Assembly: GCA_902779085.1 (NCBI GenBank)
Contig: CACYZY010000002.1
Location: 186,001-250,000, forward strand
DNA: 64,000 nt
Source: an uncultured Bacteroidales bacterium
GTDB taxonomy: Bacteria > Bacteroidota > Bacteroidia > Bacteroidales > Bacteroidaceae
Direction: 5' to 3'
Under the pieces are notes generated by a model. The model saw nothing but the letters and a program-made list of their open reading frames with translations. It did no database searches and was not told where the DNA came from. Of this stretch, positions 43,962-52,010 are shown piece after piece. Both the position numbers and the translations under genes were made by a program. Positions within the stretch are counted from its first letter, which is position 1. Each line of letters begins with the position of its first letter.

Positions 43962-44044
43962 ACCTACAACCTTACAACTCAACATACAACCAGATAATTC
44001 TCTTATATCATAATCTTTTTAGAAAGGTTGTAAGGTTGTATGTT
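43962..44044. repeat. Inverted repeat of ACAACCTTACAAC, set 2
   Basis: CCTACAACCTTACAACT near 43963-43979 and GGTTGTAAGGTTGTATG at 44026-44042 are reverse complements at about 17 of 19 bases, with a 46-base AT-rich loop. The right arm ends at the stop codon of the exonuclease gene, so it could act as its 3' hairpin. Confidence 0.7.
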
Positions 44045-44562
44045 TATAATAAATCTAATGCTATTTTTGCGCACGCTTCGGCATCTGCCAACGCATGGTG
44101 GTGATTTTGCAAATCGAAGCCACAAGCAGCAGCAACGGTATGCAACTGGTGGTTGGGTAGGGAGTGACCAAACTGCTTGCGAGCAGCCGTTAAGGTGTCA
44201 AGAAACAGATAGTCGGGATAATCCAATTGATAAACTTTGAAGACAGCTTTGAGGCATCCCTTGTCAAAACAAGCATTGTGTGCCACAAAGGGGATATTGG
44301 ACTTTTCAGGGAATGCAGTAGTTATGCGTAGCTCGATCTCTTTCCAAACCTCTGGAAAGATGGGGGCATCGTCAGTATCTTTCTGAGAAAGTCCGTGAAC
44401 CTGCTGACACATATAGCTGTAGTAGTTAGGTTCTGGTTGGATCAGGGAATAGAAAGAATCAACCATTTTGCCATTCTTTACAATGACAATGCCAACAGAG
44501 CAAACACTGCAAGGTTGCTGGTTTGCTGTCTCAAAATCAATGGCTACAAAATCCCTGAGCAT
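44044..44562 (-). CDS. DnaQ-family 3'-5' exonuclease
   Basis: A 172-residue DEDDh exonuclease. Exo I is AIDFETAN (Asp9, Glu11), Exo II FVAHNACFDKGCL, and Exo III HHALADAEACAKIAL, with the His that marks the DEDDh class. It is close to the epsilon subunit of Pol III, but small, so it may be a stand-alone exonuclease. It has no fused BRCT or other domain. Its 3' end abuts the TTGTAAGG inverted repeat. A terminator hairpin for the neighbouring flavodoxin gene lies upstream. Confidence 0.92.
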   Translation of the reverse strand: MLRDFVAIDFETANQQPCSVCSVGIVIVKNGKMVDSFYSLIQPEPNYYSYMCQQVHGLSQKDTDDAPIFPEVWKEIELRITTAFPEKSNIPFVAHNACFDKGCLKAVFKVYQLDYPDYLFLDTLTAARKQFGHSLPNHQLHTVAAACGFDLQNHHHALADAEACAKIALDLL

Positions 44563-44592
44563 TGGTTGTTACATGTTTTATTAAAAAGAAAG

Positions 44593-44630
44593 AGGGTGTG
44601 CCATACTGCAATAAAAATATGGCACACCCT
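44593..44630 (-). terminator. Terminator of the flavodoxin gene
   Basis: A 13-bp exact stem (AGGGTGTGCCATA with TATGGCACACCCT) and a 12-base loop, 24 bases beyond the flavodoxin stop, followed by a pyrimidine-rich tail on the minus strand. The core AGGGTGTG also occurs in the hairpins at 24236-24275 and 59538-59577. Confidence 0.85.
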
Positions 44631-44654
44631 GCTTTTATTCAGTAAGTTGAGCTA

Positions 44655-45476
44655 TTATCTGTCAACTGCAGTGAAATAAGGAGCTGCATCACCATTCTCC
44701 TTGGTGATGTAGATGTCCATCTGTGCGCCATTAGCCTCACCTACAAACTTATAGTCGGTACCGTTAGAGGTCTTGCGACTACCAACGCTTACTGCCTTAG
44801 TGCCTTTCATCATGTCATAGGTAGAGATAGCTGCATCGAAGATGGCTGTCTCTTCTGCTGTAGGAGCCTGCTGAGCTGAATAGTCAGCCAACACCTCGTT
44901 TTCGCCCTCAATTAAATCCATAGCAATCAGTACACGGTCAACTGCTGCTGGCATCTTGTCCATCAAAGAGCTGCGAACACCTACACATTGGGGAATCTGA
45001 GCGCCAGGAATAGCTTTCTGCAAATCACCTACACTCTGCTTGATGCCACTGCTACCACTGGTGCAGAAAGGAATGACGGTCTTGCCATTGAAATCGGTGT
45101 TGGCAAGCAAAGTCATGACAGGACGTGCATAGGTACCCATCCAGATAGGATAGCCCAAGAAGATAATGTCATAATCTGCTACGTTGTGTGCCAAGGGCTT
45201 CAACTCAGGCAGCACGTTGCCTTGAATCTCTTCTTGTGAACGCTTGATGAGCTCGCTGTAGTCAGAAGGATATGCGTTAACTGGAGCAATAGCCTCGATA
45301 TCGGCACCTGTCTTCTGCTGGATGTACTCAGCCATTTGCTTAGTTGTGTTAGTTACTGAATAGTAGAGTACCAGTACTTTCTTGGCAGGCTCTTCTGCTG
45401 CCTGCTCAGTCTTAGGTTTTGATGCACAAGCTGTTACTAACAAGCCTGCCATCAGCATCATAAATAACTTTTTCAT
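44655..45476 (-). CDS. Flavodoxin-domain lipoprotein
   Basis: A 273-residue protein with a lipoprotein signal (MKKLFMMLMAGLLVTAC, Cys17), a linker rich in Glu and Lys, and a flavodoxin fold: VLVLYYSVTNTTKQMAEYI (FMN phosphate loop, with the T/S-x-T-x-x-T pattern), FLGYPIWMGTYARPV (FMN loop) and PFCTSGSSGIKQSVGDL. A short C-terminal domain (about 225-273) is beta-rich and unrecognised. Electron carriers of this type are normally cytoplasmic; an exported one needs FMN exported or loaded in the periplasm. I place the start at 45474-45476, since an upstream ATG at 45488 adds only MFRQ. Confidence 0.85.
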   Translation of the reverse strand: MKKLFMMLMAGLLVTACASKPKTEQAAEEPAKKVLVLYYSVTNTTKQMAEYIQQKTGADIEAIAPVNAYPSDYSELIKRSQEEIQGNVLPELKPLAHNVADYDIIFLGYPIWMGTYARPVMTLLANTDFNGKTVIPFCTSGSSGIKQSVGDLQKAIPGAQIPQCVGVRSSLMDKMPAAVDRVLIAMDLIEGENEVLADYSAQQAPTAEETAIFDAAISTYDMMKGTKAVSVGSRKTSNGTDYKFVGEANGAQMDIYITKENGDAAPYFTAVDR

Positions 45477-45516
45477 TTGTCTAAACATTTTAATACTTAA
45501 TAGTTTTAACCGTCTG

Positions 45517-45524
45517 CAAAATTA
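45517..45524 (-). promoter_or_regulatory. -7 box of the flavodoxin gene
   Basis: TAATTTTG on the minus strand, matching TAnnTTTG, about 40 bases before the ATG. No clear -33 box. Confidence 0.45.
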
Positions 45525-45579
45525 ACTAAACTCTATCATATATGGTATATAAGTGACTCAATATTTAATCTTTTTTTAT

Positions 45580-45587
45580 TATCTTTG
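45580..45587 (+). promoter_or_regulatory. -7 box of the YhhN gene, near-leaderless
   Basis: TATCTTTG ends only 8 bases before the ATG at 45596. With a start site 4-7 bases after the box, the mRNA leader would be about 1-5 bases. Confidence 0.5.
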
Positions 45588-45595
45588 CTTCATAG

Positions 45596-46231
45596 ATGAA
45601 AAGATTATTGTTCATAAGCATTGTTTTCGTGGCACTTGCCATCTTGTATTTCAGTCCTGTGCAGTGTCCCAGCAAGTTAGCCTATCCAGTGGCTTTCTTG
45701 GCACTGATGGCACTTATTGACTATAAGCACATAGGGATATGGATGGCATACGGATTGGTGTTTTCTGCTTTGGGCGATTGGCAAGGCACGCAAGGCAACT
45801 TCTTCAGGCAAATGGCTCTTTTCGGTTTGGCACATATAGCCTATATCTGCTATTTTGCCAGTAGGCTGGAGAATAAGGATAGTGAAACAGCAGGGTGGAC
45901 TACTTGGTTATGTGTCCTGATTGGTGTGGCAGCTTTTATAAAAGTGGTGCCGATGGTGCCATCAGGCACTCTAAGATCAGGCGTTATCGTCTATTGTTTG
46001 TTGATTTTGGCGATGCTGAGGATGGCTCTTAGGCAAAGGGATATTTGGTTTGCCTTGGGAGCCACTTTATTTGTGATATCTGATTTTATATTGGCTTGGA
46101 ATAAATTTGTAAGTCCTATAGATCATGCTTCTTGGTTCATCATGGTTCCCTATTATGGTGCCCAGTGGTTGTTGTTTCTCAGGGCTACAAGCGTTGCATC
46201 AGGCGCTTGCTCATGTACCTCACAGGAATAA
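45596..46231 (+). CDS. YhhN-family membrane protein (lysoplasmalogenase-like)
   Basis: A 211-residue protein with about eight membrane helices and the YhhN/TMEM86 pattern: FSALGDWQGTQGNFFRQMALFGLAHIAY, with an early Asp, and a later ATLFVISDFILAWNKF, with the second Asp, followed by a terminal YYGAQWLLFL. TMEM86 enzymes hydrolyse the vinyl ether of lysoplasmalogens. Its 3' end overlaps the convergent FtsX-like gene by 47 bases. Confidence 0.88.
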   Translation: MKRLLFISIVFVALAILYFSPVQCPSKLAYPVAFLALMALIDYKHIGIWMAYGLVFSALGDWQGTQGNFFRQMALFGLAHIAYICYFASRLENKDSETAGWTTWLCVLIGVAAFIKVVPMVPSGTLRSGVIVYCLLILAMLRMALRQRDIWFALGATLFVISDFILAWNKFVSPIDHASWFIMVPYYGAQWLLFLRATSVASGACSCTSQE

Positions 46232-47411
46232 TGACTGAGAGGAATCCAACTACCAGAACTGTGATGAAAATCAGCAGTACGTCAGTGAGATGCACACTCA
46301 CAGGATAGGCTTCAACAATAAAGTTGTTGCCCAAAGAAATGATACCGAAATGGTGTTGGATCAAGCAAAGCACTACTCCAATCACGATGCCTGCCAATGC
46401 TCCATAAGCTGCAATGAGCCACCCCTCAAACATAAAGATACGCTCAATCAGTTGGTTGTTGGCACCTAAGTTCCGTAAGGTCTGGGCATCTTCTCGCTTA
46501 TCAACAATCAGCATGCTCAGTGAACCTATCACATTGAAGGTGGCAATAATCAGAATGAAGGTCAGAAACAGATAGGAGATGAACTTCTCTATCTCCATGA
46601 TACGAAATATATCGGCTTGTTGCTCGAAGCGGTTCTGCACTTGGAAGTCGTTGCCCAACATCTCTTCCATCTTGGCTTGCACGCGACGCTCGTTGGTGCC
46701 CTGTTTCAGTTTTACTTCCATAGCCGACACCTCATTGCGATAGCCAAAAAGCTGACTGGCGAAATCCAGACTGGTTAGGATATACTGTGTGTCGTATTTC
46801 TCCTGGTTGACCAAAAAAAGGGAACCGGGAGAATGCAGATAGCCTCTGGCAAAAGCTGCTCCAGGGTTGGCAATGTTCACTCGTACGTGTTGTTTGGGGG
46901 CAATGACGAGCAAGGGATCGACGAACTGTAGGCCTGTGCCTAAGGTTGAGGCTACTCCCATGCCTAAGATACCATAGTCCACCCCTTCTTCCTGTAAGAG
47001 AAATTGCTGTCGGCCATAGAGAATACTGTCTATCTCGGTGATTTGGGTAAAGCTGTCATCCACTCCCTTGATGGTCACCATCAGTTGTTTGTCCTTATAT
47101 CGCACCATAGCGTTCTCCTCAATGGTGGGCATCGCTGTCTCTACCTCCGGCATCTGGAGAATTCGAAGTATTCTACTGTCTTGACGACTGAACACCTTGC
47201 CTTGTGTGGCAGTGATTTTCAGTGGGGCATCGAAGGCGGTAAACAACCCCTCCACCATCTCATGAAAGCCATTGAAAACCGATAAGGTACAAACCATAGC
47301 GAGGGTAGCCAATGCTACTCCGCATACCGATATGGCCGAGATGATGTTGATGGCGTTGTGCTTCTTCTTGGCAAAAAGGTAACGCTTGGCAATATAAAGC
47401 GGGAGGTTCAT
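46185..47411 (-). CDS. FtsX/LolE-type ABC transporter permease
   Basis: A 408-residue inner membrane permease. An N-terminal helix (NIISAISVCGVALATLAMVCTLSVFNGFHEMVEGLF) is followed by a large periplasmic domain (about 50-270) and three C-terminal helices (LTFILIIATFNVIGSLSMLIVDKREDAQTLRNLGA and two more). This is the MacB/LolC/LolE topology; LolE-like proteins release lipoproteins for outer membrane delivery. Its ATPase partner is not adjacent. It overlaps the rbfA stop by 4 bases. Confidence 0.88.
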   Translation of the reverse strand: MNLPLYIAKRYLFAKKKHNAINIISAISVCGVALATLAMVCTLSVFNGFHEMVEGLFTAFDAPLKITATQGKVFSRQDSRILRILQMPEVETAMPTIEENAMVRYKDKQLMVTIKGVDDSFTQITEIDSILYGRQQFLLQEEGVDYGILGMGVASTLGTGLQFVDPLLVIAPKQHVRVNIANPGAAFARGYLHSPGSLFLVNQEKYDTQYILTSLDFASQLFGYRNEVSAMEVKLKQGTNERRVQAKMEEMLGNDFQVQNRFEQQADIFRIMEIEKFISYLFLTFILIIATFNVIGSLSMLIVDKREDAQTLRNLGANNQLIERIFMFEGWLIAAYGALAGIVIGVVLCLIQHHFGIISLGNNFIVEAYPVSVHLTDVLLIFITVLVVGFLSVIIPVRYMSKRLMQRL

Positions 47412-47803
47412 CGATTGTTAAGGTAGTCTTCCTCTGGACCTTCTGGGGTTTTGTAGCCATCGCCCTTAGCCTCTTTGATGAGGTTGTCGATATGCTCAGC
47501 ATAATCCAACGAGTCGTCTGCAAAGAACTTCAACTCAGGGATGATGCGTAATTGATGGCGCACTCTCTGACCAAGGTCATAGCGGATGGTGCGCATATTA
47601 CTGCTGATATTCTTCAGTAACTCCTCTGATTTTTCTGAGGGGAAGATGCTGAGATATACTTTGGCGATGCTCAGATCAGGACTGATGCGTACACTGCTGA
47701 CAGACACCAATACGCCATGAGTGCCTTGGGTCTGTTTCTGAAACAAGTCGCTTAACTCTTTTTGAATCAAACGTGAGATTTTATTCTGTCGAGTACTATC
47801 CAT
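47408..47803 (-). CDS. rbfA: Ribosome-binding factor A
   Basis: A 131-residue 30S assembly factor with a type II KH domain. It begins MDSTRQNKISRLIQKELSDLF and has VRISPDLSIAKVYLSIFP and QRVRHQLRIIPELKFFADDSLDYAEHID, the family hallmark. Its stop overlaps the start of the FtsX-like gene (ATGA), so the two are translated together. It follows the YfhO gene by 45 bases of AT-rich sequence. Confidence 0.95.
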   Translation of the reverse strand: MDSTRQNKISRLIQKELSDLFQKQTQGTHGVLVSVSSVRISPDLSIAKVYLSIFPSEKSEELLKNISSNMRTIRYDLGQRVRHQLRIIPELKFFADDSLDYAEHIDNLIKEAKGDGYKTPEGPEEDYLNNR

Positions 47804-47812
47804 AATTTTAAG

Positions 47813-47855
47813 TGAAAATTGAGAATTGAGAATTAATAATTAATAATGTTAATGG
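47813..47855. repeat. AT-rich repeat between rbfA and YfhO
   Basis: Contains TTGAGAATTGAGAA followed by TTAATAATTAATAATG. A closely related stretch lies inside the YfhO gene at 49043-49084, and TTAATTAATAATT again at 61027-61040. Probably simple AT-rich variation, but the repeat inside the gene is notable. Confidence 0.5.
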
Positions 47856-50389
47856 TTTTTCTTTATGTAAATGACTAAAGCGGCAAGGGTTGCTAAGAGC
47901 AAGAGTATCAAAGCACCATAGGCAATGGTCTCTGTTACATGAATGCTTTGTGGGTCGAAAGTCATCTGGATGGTGTGACTCCCGGCTGGCACATAGAGGG
48001 TACGCAGCACATAGTCGGCACGGGCCAACTCTACAGGTTGACCGTCGATGGTGACTTGCCAACCATCGGGGTAATATATCTCAGAGAATACAGCCACACC
48101 GTCAGATGGGTTCTGGGTTTGGTAAGTCAGGCTATTTGGCTCATATGCAGTGAGCTCAATAGAAGCATCTTCAGCCACATTAAAGGAAGAAGCATTGTTC
48201 AAAATCGATTTGAATTGGTTATCTACTACAGCTGTCACATGAGGGTTACTGCTTGTGGTCATGTCGAGTTCTTCGTCGGCATTGGCCACATAGCTTACTT
48301 CCTTGACAAACCAGGCATTACCCAAAGCGTAGGGATTCTCCAAAGGTAATTCTCCTTCTTTGGTAGGCAGGATGAAATACTTGGTGTTAAGCATGTTGAG
48401 GGCATGGAACTTGGCCGGATCTACTTGCTCCATATCGCCTCCAGCCTCAGCGATAGCTTGGTAAGCATCTTGCATCTCCGTTTTCAGACATACCTCTATC
48501 AGTTCGTTATACCTGCGCAACTTAGCAGCATGATAGCCACCCACGTTCTTGTGCCAATAGGAGGTGTTGTTCTCATTAAAAGAACTGACTGCAAAATTAA
48601 GCACGCGGTAGTCAAGGTCAGTATCTTCCAAAATATATTTATCAGCCTCGGTCTGTGCAAATGAGGTGGTACGTACGCTCTTGTCTACAAACAAGTCATC
48701 GTAGAGATAGCGCTTGTTGACTTGCCACATGTCAAATAAGCAAAGCAGAACAATAGCTCCGATGGTGAGCTCTTTGCGCAACTTGCCCATTTGGAAAAAC
48801 CTTAGAATAGCGATGCCTATGACAACAATGATGAGTGAGCGCAAGGCATCGGCAGAGACCATAGCGGCACGCATCTCACTAATATTGGTCATGATACCTG
48901 CTAATTCGTTAGCTGGAATTCCCCCTTGATCAACAGCACTTTGCAGCATTTGTGCTTCTTGAGCGGGAATGAGGTCGGTGAATGTTTCAGGGGTAAACCA
49001 TATTAGTAGACTAAGGCCAACAGTGAGGAAAAGAGGGACCAAGAATTGATAATTAATAATTGATAAATGATTATTCTCATTATCTTTTCCATCCATCTTG
49101 TTGTTCCCTATAATATTCCAACGTCCAATAATCTCCTTCAACGCCAACATCGCCAACAAAGGAATGGAAAACTCTGCAATGACGAGGATGGATGATACAG
49201 CACGGAACTTATTGTACATAGGTACATAGTCAATGAAGAAATCAGTTATAGGCATGAAGTTCTTGCCCCATGAGAGAACGATAGAAAAAATGGTCGCTCC
49301 TAAAAGTGCCCATTTCATCGGCCCTTTTACGATAAAGCATCCCAAAAAGAAGAGGAACATCACAAATGCTCCCACATATACAGGACCAGATGTGCCAGGC
49401 TGATCACCAAAATATTGTGAGATGGAACCATACAGACTACTATATCGTGGGTTGGCTTTAGTCATAGCAGTTTCATTCTGGTTGATTGCCACTGAGGCTC
49501 CTCCCTTGAAATTGGGTACTAGTAGCGTAAGAGTTTCATCCACGCCATAACTCCATTGGGTGATGTATTCCTTATCCAATCCACCTGTAGCAGAGGAACC
49601 TGCAGAAGGGTGTTGTGTCAGTTCACTCTTGCCACGCATAGTCTCCAAACTATAGGTATAGGTGTGGTACAAGTTGCTGAGGTTAATGGCAACACCCACT
49701 AACCCTGCCACCACCAATACTGCTGAGGCTTTTAGGAATTGGGGTATTGTGTGGTTTCTATAAGCCTCAACCCCGTAAGCAATAACCATAAAGAGCATTA
49801 CGAACAAGAAGTAATAGCTCATCTGCACGTGGTTGGATAGTATTTGAAGGGCCACAAACAGAGCGAAGACAATGCCTCCTTGCCAGATTTTGCCTCGATA
49901 GGCCCAAACCATTCCGGCTATTGTAGGTGGGATGTATGCTAAAGTTACGAATTTCCAGATATGTCCTGCTGCTATGAGGATAAAGAAATAGGATGAGAAT
50001 CCCCAGATGATACCTCCCAAAGCTGAAAGCCAGGGCGACAGACCAAAAGCACGAAGCAGAATATAGAACCCCAACAACATGATGAATGTAAGGCGCACAT
50101 ACTCAGGAAACCATAGTTCATAGATATTACCCACCTTTTTCAAGGTATCGGTAGAATCGTATGATGGTGATATTTGGTAGGTTGGCATACCTCCAAACAT
50201 AGAGTTGGTCCATCGAGTACGCTCACCAGTACGCTCATAGTATTCCTTGGCTTCCTGACCAGCAGCTGCTCCTGCAGTAGTGTCGTGTTGGAAGAGTATC
50301 CTGCCATCAATGTCGGCTGGATAGAAATAAACGAACGAGATAACGGCAAACGCCAATATAGCAATGATGTCGGGAATAATCTTCTTCAT
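47849..50389 (-). CDS. YfhO-family membrane protein
   Basis: An 846-residue polytopic protein with about 12-14 membrane helices. It has the YfhO pattern: N-terminal ADIDGRILFQHDTTAGAAAGQEAKEYYERTG, TRWTNSMFGGMPTYQ, SHVQMSYY-type loops, and a large soluble C-terminal region (about 560-820) with YYPDGWQVTIDGQPVELARADYVLRTLYVPAG. Gram-positive YfhO glycosylates lipoteichoic acid; in Bacteroidota the role is unknown, but a GT-C-like glycosyltransferase is plausible. An AT-rich segment at 49043-49084 encodes residues about 436-449 (including LSIINYQF) between helices. A -7 box (TACTTTTG, minus) is at 50411-50418. Confidence 0.88.
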   Translation of the reverse strand: MKKIIPDIIAILAFAVISFVYFYPADIDGRILFQHDTTAGAAAGQEAKEYYERTGERTRWTNSMFGGMPTYQISPSYDSTDTLKKVGNIYELWFPEYVRLTFIMLLGFYILLRAFGLSPWLSALGGIIWGFSSYFFILIAAGHIWKFVTLAYIPPTIAGMVWAYRGKIWQGGIVFALFVALQILSNHVQMSYYFLFVMLFMVIAYGVEAYRNHTIPQFLKASAVLVVAGLVGVAINLSNLYHTYTYSLETMRGKSELTQHPSAGSSATGGLDKEYITQWSYGVDETLTLLVPNFKGGASVAINQNETAMTKANPRYSSLYGSISQYFGDQPGTSGPVYVGAFVMFLFFLGCFIVKGPMKWALLGATIFSIVLSWGKNFMPITDFFIDYVPMYNKFRAVSSILVIAEFSIPLLAMLALKEIIGRWNIIGNNKMDGKDNENNHLSIINYQFLVPLFLTVGLSLLIWFTPETFTDLIPAQEAQMLQSAVDQGGIPANELAGIMTNISEMRAAMVSADALRSLIIVVIGIAILRFFQMGKLRKELTIGAIVLLCLFDMWQVNKRYLYDDLFVDKSVRTTSFAQTEADKYILEDTDLDYRVLNFAVSSFNENNTSYWHKNVGGYHAAKLRRYNELIEVCLKTEMQDAYQAIAEAGGDMEQVDPAKFHALNMLNTKYFILPTKEGELPLENPYALGNAWFVKEVSYVANADEELDMTTSSNPHVTAVVDNQFKSILNNASSFNVAEDASIELTAYEPNSLTYQTQNPSDGVAVFSEIYYPDGWQVTIDGQPVELARADYVLRTLYVPAGSHTIQMTFDPQSIHVTETIAYGALILLLLATLAALVIYIKKNH

Positions 50390-50410
50390 AATTGTTTTAT
50401 CTTATTGCTG

Positions 50411-50418
50411 CAAAAGTA
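50411..50418 (-). promoter_or_regulatory. -7 box of the YfhO gene
   Basis: TACTTTTG on the minus strand, 22 bases before the YfhO ATG, in the 77-base gap after dprA. Suggests a separate transcript for yfhO-rbfA-ftsX. Confidence 0.45.
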
Positions 50419-50466
50419 ATAAAACTTTAGCAAAAACAGCTGCATATAGTAAACATTTAAGCTATG

Positions 50467-51579
50467 TTAGGCAAGTAGATGGTAAACGCCACCTACCAAT
50501 GCTTTTACTACCCCTTTCATCTCTAAGCCGAAAAGCATGGAAGTGAGTTGGTGAATTGGCATGTTGGCCTCAACAGTCAATGTGTTAATGTGCAGGTCGC
50601 CTCTTTGCTGCAGGATTTTTACTACCAATGCCTCCTCGTCACTCAATTCAACAAACAAGTTGCGTTGGATGGCCTCGGGTTTGGCTGAGGTTGTTTGCCA
50701 CCCCATTGCATTGATAAAGTCCTCGGCATTGGTAATCAGTGATGCTTTGTTGTCTTTGATAAGTTGGTTGCATCCTTTTGAGAATTCGTCGCCAATCTTG
50801 CCAGGAACGGCGAAACAGTCTCTGTTGTATGAGTTAGCCAACGAAGCGGTTATCAACGAGCCTCCTTTTAGGGCTGATTCCACTACAATGGTGGCATCCG
50901 TCATTCCTGCCACAATTCGGTTTCTTTCCACGAAATTGAAAGGGTCGGGGTTAGTTTCTGTAAGGTATTCGGTCAGCAAGCCACCATTCGAAATCATCTC
51001 CTTTGCTGTTTGGCGATGATGGTAGGGATAAAGCCTGTCCAGTCCGTGGGCTAATACACCTATGGTTGGCAAGTGGTTGGCAAGGGCTGCTCGATGGGAA
51101 TGGATGTCGATGCCATAAGCCAGTCCGCTGACAATCACTACATCAGGACATAATGCAGCTAGGTCTCTTACAAAATCAGCACAAAACTGTTTGCCATAGG
51201 GTGTAGCCATACGAGTGCCCACCATAGCTATGATGTGCAGGCGATTCATGTCGGCATTGCCTTTGAAAAAAAGTGCGATGGGGGCATCTTCACACTCCCT
51301 GAGTCGGGAAGGGTAGTGCTCATCTTTGATGGTGAGACAGGTAATATTGTTCTTATCAGCAAAGTTTAATTCCTTTTCTGCCCTTTTAAAAGCATTGGGA
51401 TTATCCAGCATGTCCACTAATCGCTGATTGATATCAGGTATCAGTTCACGCAGGTGAAATCGGTTTTCAAACACGGCAGTTGCACTGCCCACTTCATCTA
51501 TTAGACGTTTGGCATTGATGTGACCAATGCCCTCACAAAGTGTCAAGGCAATGGCACAAATTCTTTCATCGTTGGTCAT
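50467..51579 (-). CDS. dprA: DNA processing protein DprA
   Basis: Loads RecA onto incoming single-stranded DNA during natural transformation and may have other roles. The 370 residues have an N-terminal helical region (ICAIALTLCEGIGHINAKRLID), a Rossmann-type core with IAMVGTRMATPYGKQFC and VSGLAYGIDIHSHRAAL, GGLLTEYLTETNPDPFNFVERNRIVAGM, and a C-terminal winged helix (EEALVVKILQQRGDLHINTLT). No other competence genes are nearby. It is 29 bases after the thioesterase gene. Confidence 0.96.
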   Translation of the reverse strand: MTNDERICAIALTLCEGIGHINAKRLIDEVGSATAVFENRFHLRELIPDINQRLVDMLDNPNAFKRAEKELNFADKNNITCLTIKDEHYPSRLRECEDAPIALFFKGNADMNRLHIIAMVGTRMATPYGKQFCADFVRDLAALCPDVVIVSGLAYGIDIHSHRAALANHLPTIGVLAHGLDRLYPYHHRQTAKEMISNGGLLTEYLTETNPDPFNFVERNRIVAGMTDATIVVESALKGGSLITASLANSYNRDCFAVPGKIGDEFSKGCNQLIKDNKASLITNAEDFINAMGWQTTSAKPEAIQRNLFVELSDEEALVVKILQQRGDLHINTLTVEANMPIHQLTSMLFGLEMKGVVKALVGGVYHLLA

Positions 51580-51608
51580 TGTTATGAAGATTTAAGTTTA
51601 TAATTGGT

Positions 51609-52010
51609 TTATAAATATTTAGCAAATAGCTCGTCAAACATTTCTCCTCTTGTTAATACACCATTCTCAACACAGACTGCATCAACTACCCCTCGCAGAC
51701 ATAGTTTGTTGTCGTTTTTCCTAAAGATATCTTGGTAGAATACAAATCTAATTCCGTCTCGTTGCAGGTAGAGTTTACTAATAAACTCGTCCCCACTTCG
51801 CAGGGGAACCTTGAATGTCATCGTAATTTTTGACACTACCACATCGATGCCTCGTTGATGGAGGTCAGCAAAGCTCACCCCTGTGGTCAGCAAGAACTCA
51901 TGTCGGGTATGCTCTAAGTAATGCTGGTAGTTGGCGTTGTTGACAATACCTTGTAGGTCGCATTCGTAATCGCGTACCTTCATTTCCAACTCGTAGATGT
52001 ATTTACTCAT
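51609..52010 (-). CDS. Acyl-CoA thioesterase, 4HBT (YbgC) type
   Basis: A 133-residue hotdog-fold protein. The catalytic Asp lies in RDYECDLQGIVNNANYQHYLEHTRHEFL, the 4HBT/YbgC signature (D-x-x-G-x-V-x-x-x-x-Y). Such enzymes hydrolyse short acyl-CoA or acyl-ACP esters; the substrate is unknown. Its ATG overlaps the stop of the U32 gene (ATGA), giving tight coupling. Confidence 0.92.
   Translation of the reverse strand: MSKYIYELEMKVRDYECDLQGIVNNANYQHYLEHTRHEFLLTTGVSFADLHQRGIDVVVSKITMTFKVPLRSGDEFISKLYLQRDGIRFVFYQDIFRKNDNKLCLRGVVDAVCVENGVLTRGEMFDELFAKYL

Larger units (their letters stand above)
43452..44043. other. Repeat-rich 592-base gap without a gene
   Basis: No convincing open reading frame. 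It holds two sets of inverted TTGTAAGGTTGTA repeats (43655-43742 and 43962-44044), a perfect 18-base palindrome followed by TGGCGCCA (43821-43846), and three 22-bp direct repeats plus a partial one (43863-43938). The remainder is AT-rich. Confidence 0.75.
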
